Part shown: piece by piece, positions 1 through 6,169 of the stretch
How the letters are laid out: each line of letters starts with the position of its first letter
How positions within the stretch are numbered: the stretch's first letter is position 1
Assembly (NCBI GenBank): GCA_015494245.1
Contig: WGBN01000246.1
Coordinates: forward strand, 1 to 6,280
Direction: 5' to 3'
Length of the DNA stretch: 6,280 bases
Source of the DNA: Saprospiraceae bacterium
Lineage (GTDB): Bacteria; Bacteroidota; Bacteroidia; Chitinophagales; Saprospiraceae
The notes under the pieces: generated by a model
Databases searched by the model: none
What the model was told of the DNA's origin: nothing
Seen by the model: only the letters and a program-made list of their open reading frames with translations
Program-made: the position numbers and the translations under genes

Positions 1-2
1 CT

Positions 3-992
3 CATTGTCTGCTGGGCGGCATAGAGAGTGAGGACGATATTGCGCCTTTGTTGGATGAGGTCTTGGTGGGCGAGGGCATGCAATACGGAGTGAGCGATCA
101 GGGCTTTGTGGATTTGTATGAGGGCGATTATAACCTGCAGCCCTGCTCGGCTGCGGTAAATGGCGGCAGCAATGAAGTCTGGCAGACGCTGGCACAGGGA
201 ATGGCAGAAGATGCTGCCGGGCGCCCGCGCATTTTAGATGGCACTATAGACATAGGTGCCTATGAGGCCGACACCATGACGATGGACACCGTGCTGGTTT
301 TTCTGCCCTCTTGTCCGGGCGCTTCAGACGGCGCTGTTTTGCTGGCGGCAGATGGCTATTGCAACCAGCCGCCGGGCAGCTACGAAATTGCCTGGGAGGG
401 CGGCTCCGTGCAGAGCAGTTTTTACATACAAAACCTGCCTGCGGGAGATTATACCTTCACGCTCACCGACAGCCACGGGCGCTCTGCCGAGGTGGCCGTT
501 GAGATGCAGCCGGCCGAGCCTCCCGATTTGCAATTGGAAGTCTCGGTTGTACCCACGCTGCCGGGCTTGGAGCAGGGTCAGATTCTCATCTTGAATACAG
601 AGGGAGGCCATCCACCCTACACCTACCTGTGGGATGATGGAGACAGCTCGGCTTTTCACCTCCACTTAGCGCCGGGCTGGCATACGGTTACCATTACAGA
701 TGCTCTGGGCTGTACCTGGCAGCAAAGCTGGGAAGTAGAGATTTACACTTCAAGTACAGAAATTTCAGAAGAGGCCCTTCAGCTCTATCCCAATCCGACT
801 ACGGGCCTATTGTATGTTTCGGGCATACAGGTTGTGAAAGTTGAGCTTAGAGACGCTCTCGGCCGTCCGGTACCGGATGTCAGTTTATCCGGTCGGCAGT
901 TAGATCTTTCGACTCTGTCTGCCGGGATTTACTTTGTAGAGATTGAAGATTCTGAAGGGCACCGCCTGTGCAGGCGGGTTTGCAAGGAGTAG
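3..992 (+). CDS. T9SS-exported beta-helix surface protein with SprB-like repeats, 3' part only
   Basis: The reading frame is open from the first complete codon at base 3 to the TAG at 990-992, so the gene starts outside the window; 329 residues are visible. Fragment residues about 43-88 (YNLQPCSAAVNGG, then GRPRILDGTIDIGAYE) match the closing part of parallel beta-helix proteins of the choice-of-anchor Q type. Two SprB-like repeats follow, at about 106-159 (SDG...LPAGDYTFTLTD) and 190-237 (GGHPPYTYLWDDGD...WHTVTITDALGC). Residues about 259-329 form a type A T9SS sorting domain, with LQLYPNPTTG, LRDALGRPV and LSAGIYFVEI as the usual three blocks. From family knowledge, such proteins cross the outer membrane through T9SS, lose the tail, and are anchored on the surface or released. 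Enzymatic function, if any, would lie in the missing N-terminal part. The tail ends in RRVCKE, with two cysteines, which is slightly unusual. Domain assignment is secure; biological role is unknown. Confidence 0.9.
   Translation, partial: HCLLGGIESEDDIAPLLDEVLVGEGMQYGVSDQGFVDLYEGDYNLQPCSAAVNGGSNEVWQTLAQGMAEDAAGRPRILDGTIDIGAYEADTMTMDTVLVFLPSCPGASDGAVLLAADGYCNQPPGSYEIAWEGGSVQSSFYIQNLPAGDYTFTLTDSHGRSAEVAVEMQPAEPPDLQLEVSVVPTLPGLEQGQILILNTEGGHPPYTYLWDDGDSSAFHLHLAPGWHTVTITDALGCTWQQSWEVEIYTSSTEISEEALQLYPNPTTGLLYVSGIQVVKVELRDALGRPVPDVSLSGRQLDLSTLSAGIYFVEIEDSEGHRLCRRVCKE
962..977. repeat. Perfect GC-rich palindrome in the last codons of the beta-helix gene
   Basis: CCGCCTG and CAGGCGG are exact reverse complements separated by only TG. 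As RNA this gives at least a 6-bp GC stem with a GUGC loop, ending 12 nt before the stop codon. It encodes part of the HRLCRRVCKE tail. No T-run follows, so it is not a standard intrinsic terminator; it could slow the ribosome, protect the 3' end of the message, or be coincidence. Confidence 0.45.
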
Positions 993-998
993 GCTTTG

Positions 999-1062
999 TA
1001 AACTGTTTCATTGAAGTCCCCTCAGGCCCTATTTATGAGCTGTACCGGTAGCTTACAGTTTA
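999..1062. repeat. 8-bp inverted repeat in the intergenic region, possible weak terminator
   Basis: TAAACTGT at 999-1006 and ACAGTTTA at 1055-1062 are perfect reverse complements 48 bp apart. Between them lies the palindrome TACCGGTA (1043-1050), which with its flanks can form a small hairpin at 1038-1053 containing G-U pairs. Downstream is a T-rich stretch (ATTCCTTTT, 1064-1072). Together these could terminate the upstream transcript before the promoter at 1094, but the stem is weak and far from ideal. Confidence 0.3.
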
Positions 1063-1068
1063 GATTCC

Positions 1069-1101
1069 TTTTAGAAGAAACAAAAAATTTTTCTATCTTT
1101 G
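1069..1101 (+). promoter_or_regulatory. Bacteroidota-type promoter for the small membrane protein/chelatase pair
   Basis: TATCTTTG at 1094-1101 matches the Bacteroidota -7 consensus TAnnTTTG exactly. The -33 region is weaker: TTTTAG at 1069-1074 keeps three T residues of TTTG at a 21-bp spacing. Transcription should begin around 1106-1110, giving a leader of about 25 nt that is A-rich just before the ATG at 1134. This placement also argues against the earlier in-frame starts at 1011 (TTG) and 1035 (ATG), which lie upstream of the promoter. Confidence 0.6.
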
Positions 1102-1133
1102 GCATTCATTACAAAAGCAAAAAACCAAAAGAC

Positions 1134-1271
1134 ATGCAGGACAAGCCTGCTTCAACCAAAAAAGGGCTTATCATCTTTTTGCTGACCGCTTTGGTATTAG
1201 GCATTTACTTCATGCAGCGCATGGGCTGTGGCCCTGTCAAAGAGCGGACGGAGGAGCGCCTGATTGAGTAA
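1134..1271 (+). CDS. Small single-pass membrane protein, 45 aa, unknown function
   Basis: The frame from ATG 1134 to TAA 1269-1271 encodes 45 residues. A short polar N-terminus with lysines (MQDKPASTKK) precedes one hydrophobic helix at about residues 11-28 (GLIIFLLTALVLGIYF...), then a charged C-terminal tail of about 17 residues (VKERTEERLIE). By the positive-inside rule the N-terminus is probably cytoplasmic and the acidic/charged tail periplasmic, though the tail also has arginines, so this is weak. There is no lipobox and no signal-peptidase site. ATG 1134 was chosen because it is the first ATG after the promoter at 1094-1101, follows an A-rich leader, and gives a compact helix-plus-tail protein. 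Only 31 bp separate it from the chelatase gene, so co-transcription is likely. I do not recognise a family. A chance reading frame is possible, but promoter, composition and spacing favour a real gene. Confidence 0.6.
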   Translation: MQDKPASTKKGLIIFLLTALVLGIYFMQRMGCGPVKERTEERLIE

Positions 1272-1302
1272 ATTACATTTTTGACTGTAAACGCATAGCC
1301 TC

Positions 1303-3159
1303 ATGTCTTTCCCCGGCTTAAAAGACCCGCAAATTGCGCTTTCGCTGCTGGCTTTGGAGCCTGCTTTGAAGGGCGTACTCATCGGCGGCCCTCCGGGGAC
1401 GGGGAAGACGGTGGTATCGCGTGCGGCCCGGGCTTTTTTGCCGGAAGGCAAGCCCTTTATCAATGTCCCTTTGGGCTGTTCGTTGGAGCGTCTTGTGGGG
1501 GGTGTTGACTGGGAGCAATCCTATCAATCGGGTCAATTGGTGGCACAGCCGGGCTTGCTGGCACAGGCTCACGGGGGCTTCCTGTATGTTGACGAAATCA
1601 ATTTGCTGGCGCCGGAGTTGCTGGCGGCCCTTTTGCAGGCGCTGCAGGAGGAAGAAGTGAAACTCGAGCGGGAAGGACTTTCCGCGGTTTTCCCCGCGCG
1701 TTTTTCGCTGATTGGCACTTTCAATCCGGAGGAAGCTGAGATTCCGGCTTCGCTGTCGGAGCGGGTGGCTTTTACGGTGTATTCGGATACGCTCAAACAC
1801 TTGTCGTGGCGGGTCTTCCTGGCTAATAAGGTCGTAAAGGGCGTACCGGTGGAGTTGGCTCCCGATTTGGTGCAGCGCGTAGAGCGGGCACGTGTATGGC
1901 TGCCGGAAGTAACGATTACCAAAGAGCAGATTCATCAGCTTTGCGAACAGGCTACGCAAACGGGCGTCGAAGGCAATCGCGCAGAGCTTTTTGCCCTGCG
2001 CTGTGCCAAAGCAAATGCCGCCCTGCACCACAGAGGTATGGTCACCCAATCGGATATTGACCTCGCTGTGCGCCTGGTTTATTTGACCAGACTGGGCGGC
2101 GTGCCCATGCCGGGCGAAGACGAACTGGACATTGACAACATTTCCGAGAAGAGCACGCGCAAAAAGAAAATGTCTGCGCCACCGGAGCAGCAACAGGAAT
2201 CCGGCCCTGCTCCCGAACAGCCAAAGCAGGAGGAATATCGCGGGGGCAATCCCACCCAACCACAAAACGAGGGCGATACCGGCGATCAGAAAGGCCGGAA
2301 TATCAAAGATTTACCCGATCTGGATATCGAGAAGATAGGAGAAATTCCGCTGCCCGTACTTTCGGGCAATACCGGCAAAGTACGGCGTGCCGGCAAGCAC
2401 ATGACGGGCCTGAACTTCAAGCGGGGACGCCATCTGAGGTCCGTACCCGGCAGGCCCGGCAAGGGGCGCATTGACGTTCCCGCAACGCTTAAAGCTGCCA
2501 TGCTCAACCGTCCGGCAGGCCATACCGGCATTCCGAAAATCAGACGGGAGGACTACCGCATCAAGCAGTATCGCCAGCGCAATGGCTTGCTCTTCATCTT
2601 TGCCGTAGATGGCTCCGGCTCTATGGCCATCAACCACTTTGGTGCGGCTAAAGGCGCTGCTCTGGCCCTCTTGGAAAAAGCCTACATCTTTCGCGACCAG
2701 GTGGCTATGATTTACTTTCGCCACAAGGAAGCCAATTTGCTGCTGGCGCCCGGTACCAGTTTGGCGAAAGCCTCCTCAGCCCTCAACCGCATCCCCGCCG
2801 GAGGGCGCACGCCTATTGCTGCAGCCCTGGTAAAAACCATGAAATTGACCCGCCAGGCTCTGGCCCGACGGGAGGTGGGGGGAGTCGTATTGCTGCTCTT
2901 CACCGATGGCCGTGCCAATCAGCCTTTGCGCGAAACCGGCACAGAACACGACAGAGAAGGCTGTGCCATGCGCGAGTTGAAGCCCCTTTGCGAAACCCTG
3001 CGCGAGCAATTGGATGCCTGCATCGTTTTCGATACCCGTCGCTCCCGCAAAGTCTGCGAATCCGGACGAGACCTGGCGCAATGGTTGGATGCCCGCTATG
3101 TGCACCTGCCCCAATTGACCATACAGGACGTAACTTCCCGTGTCTTCGAGGAGCTGTGA
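1303..3159 (+). CDS. BchD/ChlD-type magnesium/cobalt chelatase subunit (AAA+ ATPase plus VWA domain)
   Basis: This 618-residue cytosolic protein has the size and architecture of BchD/ChlD, the subunit that forms an AAA+ ring with BchI and drives Mg2+ insertion into protoporphyrin IX by BchH; related I/D subunits serve CobN in cobalt insertion for B12. The AAA+ domain (about 1-265) shows Walker A GGPPGTGKT (28-36), the BchD signature PLGCSLERLVGGVDWE (56-71), Walker B FLYVDEI (93-99), sensor 1 GTFNPEE (138-144), a likely arginine finger at R154 and sensor 2 GNRAE (224-228). A Pro/Gln/Glu-rich linker covers about 285-345. A basic segment (RRAGKHMTGLNFKRGRHLRS, 361-380) precedes the VWA domain (about 428-618), whose MIDAS is complete: DGSGS 436-440, T503 and D535. 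ATG 1303 is the only possible start, as an in-frame TAA lies at 1288-1290. Many BchD proteins have degenerate Walker motifs; here they are intact. The substrate (Mg or Co tetrapyrrole) cannot be decided; for a presumed non-phototroph I favour a CobN-linked role. A MoxR-VWA protein is less likely. Confidence 0.88.
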   Translation: MSFPGLKDPQIALSLLALEPALKGVLIGGPPGTGKTVVSRAARAFLPEGKPFINVPLGCSLERLVGGVDWEQSYQSGQLVAQPGLLAQAHGGFLYVDEINLLAPELLAALLQALQEEEVKLEREGLSAVFPARFSLIGTFNPEEAEIPASLSERVAFTVYSDTLKHLSWRVFLANKVVKGVPVELAPDLVQRVERARVWLPEVTITKEQIHQLCEQATQTGVEGNRAELFALRCAKANAALHHRGMVTQSDIDLAVRLVYLTRLGGVPMPGEDELDIDNISEKSTRKKKMSAPPEQQQESGPAPEQPKQEEYRGGNPTQPQNEGDTGDQKGRNIKDLPDLDIEKIGEIPLPVLSGNTGKVRRAGKHMTGLNFKRGRHLRSVPGRPGKGRIDVPATLKAAMLNRPAGHTGIPKIRREDYRIKQYRQRNGLLFIFAVDGSGSMAINHFGAAKGAALALLEKAYIFRDQVAMIYFRHKEANLLLAPGTSLAKASSALNRIPAGGRTPIAAALVKTMKLTRQALARREVGGVVLLLFTDGRANQPLRETGTEHDREGCAMRELKPLCETLREQLDACIVFDTRRSRKVCESGRDLAQWLDARYVHLPQLTIQDVTSRVFEEL

Positions 3160-3182
3160 GCGCCCGCTATTTGAAAGTTTGC

Positions 3183-3205
3183 CTTCTATGCGACAACTTC
3201 TATGC
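3183..3205. repeat. 9-bp direct repeat upstream of the FG-GAP protein gene
   Basis: CTTCTATGC occurs at 3183-3191 and again at 3197-3205, a 14-bp period, in the gap between the chelatase gene and the secreted-protein gene. It could be a tandem binding site for a regulator of the downstream gene, but nothing else supports this, and short repeats of this kind also arise by chance. Confidence 0.3.
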
Positions 3206-3215
3206 CCGGATTGCA

Positions 3216-3231
3216 TTTGCCGAAAGGCAAA
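3216..3231 (+). promoter_or_regulatory. GAAA-tetraloop hairpin in the leader of the FG-GAP protein gene
   Basis: TTTGCC (3216-3221) and GGCAAA (3226-3231) pair perfectly around a GAAA loop closed by C-G, a GNRA-type stable tetraloop. It is followed by AAGGGGG rather than a T-run, so it is not an intrinsic terminator on either strand. If transcribed it lies 34 nt before the ATG at 3266 and could be a 5' leader structure. The remaining intergenic bases show no convincing TAnnTTTG promoter; read-through from the chelatase gene is therefore possible. Confidence 0.35.
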
Positions 3232-3265
3232 AAGGGGGTACATTGCGCTAAAATTAAATGCTACC

Positions 3266-6109
3266 ATGAAAAACTGCTACCTGTTTTTGATTGCGCTCTT
3301 TTTGCCCCTGCTTTCCTTTGGGCAAATCAGTTTTACCAACAGTAATAACACACTTGGCTATGGCTCTTATTACAGCGGTGTAGCCATAGGTGTGACGGAT
3401 ATGGATGGAGATGGCCTGGATGACATCGTTCACTTAGACGATGGCGATTATTTGATGATTGAATATCAACAGGCCGGTGGAACGTTTCTGCATGTGCCCA
3501 TCACCAGTGTTACTTCGGGCTCCGAGTGGAGTATGAGCGTGGCCGATGTGAACAACGATGGCCATGGCGATGTGCTGACGGGCGGCGCCTATAACGACAT
3601 CAAAGTCGTGAGAATCAGCGATAATGGAGCCAATTTTCAGTTGGATGTTCTGCCCGGGCCCGGCATGTTTGCGCAGTGTTCCAATTTTGCAGACATCAAC
3701 AACGACGGCTGGTTGGATGCCTTTGTCTGCCACGATGATGCCGAGAGCCGCATCTGGGGAAACAACGGAGATGGTACTTTTTCCATGGCCGACGACTGGA
3801 TCGACATGAGCACCCTGCCGCCATCGGACAATTCGGGAAACTACGGTTCTGTATGGACGGATTTTGACGATGATGGCGACCTGGACCTCTACATTGCCAA
3901 GTGCCGCCAGGGGGTGAGCGACCCTACGGACCCCCGCCGCATCAATGCTCTTTTTGTCAATCTGGGCAATAACAATTATGTAGAAAGCGCCGGCTCCTTT
4001 GGCTTGAAAATAGGCGCGCAATCCTGGACGGCCGAGTTTGGTGATATTGACAACGATGGTGATTTTGATTGTTTTATCACCAATCACGACGTGCCCAATA
4101 TGCTGTTGGAGAATGATGGTACCGGACATTTTACGGATATCACAGCTGCCAGCGGTTTGCCTGCGACGGCTTTTCCGATTCAGGGGCTGATGAGAGATTT
4201 TGACAACGACGGCTATTTGGACATCCTCGTCGCCGGAGGCGCGCATCATCTGTTTCGCAACAATGGTGACAAGACTTTTACGGAAGTTGACATTCTTTCT
4301 GATTTGGAGATGGAGTCCTTTGCTCTGGGAGACCTCAACCACGATGGTTACATAGACATTTATGCGGGCTATGCAGGGATTTACACTTCACCCAGCGGTA
4401 ATCCGGACATTATCTGGCTGAACGACGGAGGCACGGACAATCACTTTCTGACGCTTTTGTTGGAAGGAACGGCGAGCAATCGTTCGGCCGTGGGAGCCAA
4501 GGTAAAGGCTTTTGGCCCCTGGGGCGTGCAAGTGCGCGAAGTAAGGGCAGGGGAGAGCTACGGCATCAGCAACAGCTTGGCCCTGCATTTTGGCCTGGGG
4601 CAGGCTACGGAAGTGGATTCTCTGATAATTTATTGGCCTGCGGGAGGGGAGACCGTGTTGACCGCTGTGCCGGCAGATCAATTTTTGCATATTGAAGAAA
4701 GCGGTTGCGTAGTATATGATGTAGAAGTCTCAACCGATGGGCCTACCACTTTTTGCAGTGGCGAGAGCGTAACGCTTTCAGGCCCCGATGGCGCTTTGTC
4801 TTATTTGTGGAATACAGGGGATACGACGCAGAGCATTCTCGTCAGTGAGGCAGGGGCTTATTCCGTAGAAGTTACCGATAGCCTGGGGTGTACGGGCAGC
4901 TCGTCCGTAGTAGAGGTGATCGTTGACCCGGATGAGACGCCCTCCATCAGTATAGAAGGCGATTCGGCTTTTTGCTACGGCGGGTCTGCCATTTTGAGCA
5001 GTACGCCTTCGGATGCTTATCTTTGGAACACGGGAGACACCACCCAGAGCATTGAAGTGACGACCTCCGGCAGTTATTTCGTTTCGGTGCAGGGCTTGTG
5101 TGATGATTTTCAATCTAATGTTATAGATGTCTTTGTGCTGGAGCCGGAGATGCCCCAGGTGCAAAATGATACCTTTACCCAGTTGAATGAATCTGCTACC
5201 TTGTTGGCCGAAGTGTCTTCCGGAAGTCTCTTGTGGTACGACCAGCCGGATGGAAATTTGCTGGCTGAGGGAAATGCTTTTACAACACCTCCGTTGTCTG
5301 AGACCACTGCTTACTATGTGGTCAACGTGGATACTTTAGAAGCTCCCGGTTTGTATGCAGCAGGCCAGGTTGAGCCTACGGGTGATGAACTTTACAGCGG
5401 CAACCAATACAACGGAAGGCTGTTGTTTAACGCTTACAAACCATTTGTGTTGCAGAGCGTTACGGTATATACGGATACGGAAGGGCAGCGTGAGATAGTG
5501 CTGTTAGATGCAGATGACAACGTTCTGCAAAGTCTGTTGATTGATGTGCCGGAAGGGCAGTCAACCATTGAGCTCAACTTTGAAGTGCCCCAGGCAGAAG
5601 GCTTGCAGCTGACTACAAATAGCACTGTTAATCAACAGCAGCTGGGTTTTCAGGGGCCAAGACTTCAGCGCAGCAAAGGCACCGGGGTCGTTTATCCCTA
5701 TGAGGTGCCCGGCGTACTCAGCATTTACAATACCAACTTTGGCGAAGAATACTACTACTATTTCTATGATTGGCAGATTATGGTGCCGGGTAAGTTTTGC
5801 GAGAGCGCCCCTGTTGAGGTGCTGGCCGTTTACAATCCGGATGTAGCTGTGGATGAAGCCGCTTTGTCCGGATTTCGGCTTTCGCCAAATCCGACCGGGG
5901 GAGCCTTGCATCTGTATTGGGAAGAGGCGCTTTCTGCAGAGGCCCAATTGCTTTTGTTCGACGCTCAGGGACGCAAATGGCGGGATTTGAGTTTGCCGGA
6001 GGGTAGTCAAGAGCATTTCCTGCAGCTGCAGAGCTTGCCACCCGGGGTATATACTCTGCTGGTTCGCAGCGAGCGGGGATTTTGGAGGCAGCAGTTTATC
6101 AAAGAGTAG
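3266..6109 (+). CDS. T9SS-secreted FG-GAP/VCBS propeller protein with ASPIC/UnbV and Ig-like domains
   Basis: The 947-residue product starts with a clear signal peptide (MKNCYLFLIALFLPLLSFGQ, cleavage probably near residue 19 or 20). The frame is open back to 3140, but the signal peptide fixes the start at ATG 3266. Seven DxDxDG calcium-loop repeats of FG-GAP/VCBS type begin at residues 45, 94, 143, 199, 260, 311 and 356, enough for one seven-bladed beta-propeller. Residues about 392-478 match the ASPIC/UnbV domain (AVGAKVKAFG...EVRAGESYGISNS...HFGLG...IIYWPAGG). Two CHU-type Ig-like modules (about 487-553 and 558-624) share YLWNTGDTTQSI; a third (about 628-688, LLWYDQPDG...SETTAYYVV) follows. 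Residues about 690-845 form a beta-sandwich region ending YYYYFYDWQI that I know from other Bacteroidota secreted proteins without a firm function. The T9SS type A tail is about 868-947 (FRLSPNPTGG, LLFDAQGRKW, LPPGVYTLLV). It is probably cell-surface or released; binding to polysaccharide or protein is a guess. No catalytic motif is seen. Confidence 0.93.
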   Translation: MKNCYLFLIALFLPLLSFGQISFTNSNNTLGYGSYYSGVAIGVTDMDGDGLDDIVHLDDGDYLMIEYQQAGGTFLHVPITSVTSGSEWSMSVADVNNDGHGDVLTGGAYNDIKVVRISDNGANFQLDVLPGPGMFAQCSNFADINNDGWLDAFVCHDDAESRIWGNNGDGTFSMADDWIDMSTLPPSDNSGNYGSVWTDFDDDGDLDLYIAKCRQGVSDPTDPRRINALFVNLGNNNYVESAGSFGLKIGAQSWTAEFGDIDNDGDFDCFITNHDVPNMLLENDGTGHFTDITAASGLPATAFPIQGLMRDFDNDGYLDILVAGGAHHLFRNNGDKTFTEVDILSDLEMESFALGDLNHDGYIDIYAGYAGIYTSPSGNPDIIWLNDGGTDNHFLTLLLEGTASNRSAVGAKVKAFGPWGVQVREVRAGESYGISNSLALHFGLGQATEVDSLIIYWPAGGETVLTAVPADQFLHIEESGCVVYDVEVSTDGPTTFCSGESVTLSGPDGALSYLWNTGDTTQSILVSEAGAYSVEVTDSLGCTGSSSVVEVIVDPDETPSISIEGDSAFCYGGSAILSSTPSDAYLWNTGDTTQSIEVTTSGSYFVSVQGLCDDFQSNVIDVFVLEPEMPQVQNDTFTQLNESATLLAEVSSGSLLWYDQPDGNLLAEGNAFTTPPLSETTAYYVVNVDTLEAPGLYAAGQVEPTGDELYSGNQYNGRLLFNAYKPFVLQSVTVYTDTEGQREIVLLDADDNVLQSLLIDVPEGQSTIELNFEVPQAEGLQLTTNSTVNQQQLGFQGPRLQRSKGTGVVYPYEVPGVLSIYNTNFGEEYYYYFYDWQIMVPGKFCESAPVEVLAVYNPDVAVDEAALSGFRLSPNPTGGALHLYWEEALSAEAQLLLFDAQGRKWRDLSLPEGSQEHFLQLQSLPPGVYTLLVRSERGFWRQQFIKE
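4802..5053 (+). repeat. Duplicated Ig-like module core inside the secreted protein gene
   Basis: Bases 4802-4837 and 5018-5053 encode the same twelve residues, YLWNTGDTTQSI, 72 codons apart. Seven of the twelve codons differ, all synonymously, so this is an old domain duplication held by selection on the protein, not a recent DNA repeat. It marks the equivalent strands of two adjacent CHU-type Ig-like modules. Confidence 0.75.
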
Positions 6110-6141
6110 TCTCTATTTTGCTTATCTTTGCCAGATAGAGA
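6110..6141. promoter_or_regulatory. Inverted repeat enclosing a promoter: operator or terminator candidate
   Basis: TCTCTAT (6110-6116) and ATAGAGA (6135-6141) are perfect reverse complements; a T-G and a T-A pair extend the stem inward, leaving a loop of about 14 nt. It starts directly after the stop codon at 6109 and is followed by TTCTTTT (6142-6148), which would suit a weak terminator for the secreted protein gene. Because the -7 element at 6123-6130 lies in the loop, an operator is the alternative reading. Confidence 0.4.
6123..6130 (+). promoter_or_regulatory. Bacteroidota -7 promoter element for the last gene
   Basis: TATCTTTG matches TAnnTTTG exactly and is identical to the element at 1094-1101. 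Upstream, TTTA at 6095-6098 is the nearest -33-like tract, but its 24-bp spacing is longer than the usual 19-21 bp. The start of transcription would be near 6137, about 33 nt before the ATG at 6170. Confidence 0.5.
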
Positions 6142-6169
6142 TTCTTTTGTGCCACCAACTGCCCGTACC

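Noticed and set aside
1011..1133. In-frame extension upstream of the 45-residue protein (TTG 1011 or ATG 1035)
   Set aside because: These starts lie before the TATCTTTG promoter element, and the added residues have no coherent character.
1273..1290. TTACA-N8-TGTAA inverted repeat before the chelatase start
   Set aside because: The arms are only 5 bp and do not fit a known regulator spacing; chance occurrence is likely.
1318..2265. Long minus-strand open frame of 315 codons opposite the chelatase gene
   Set aside because: It is antisense to a well-supported gene with clear motifs; its translation has no recognisable domain and looks like a composition artefact.
3212..3219. TGCATTTG as a possible -7 element for the secreted protein gene
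   Set aside because: It differs from TAnnTTTG at an invariant position and has no -33-like tract at 19-21 bp.
3140..3265. 42-codon N-terminal extension of the secreted protein, overlapping the chelatase gene end
   Set aside because: It would bury the signal peptide that begins at 3266. The extension has no conserved-looking sequence.
3434..4342. Minus-strand open frame of 302 codons opposite the FG-GAP repeats
   Set aside because: The repeated GAT/GAC-rich calcium loops read backwards as Ile/Val-rich sequence (ATC/GTC), which keeps the opposite strand free of stops. No promoter or domain supports it.
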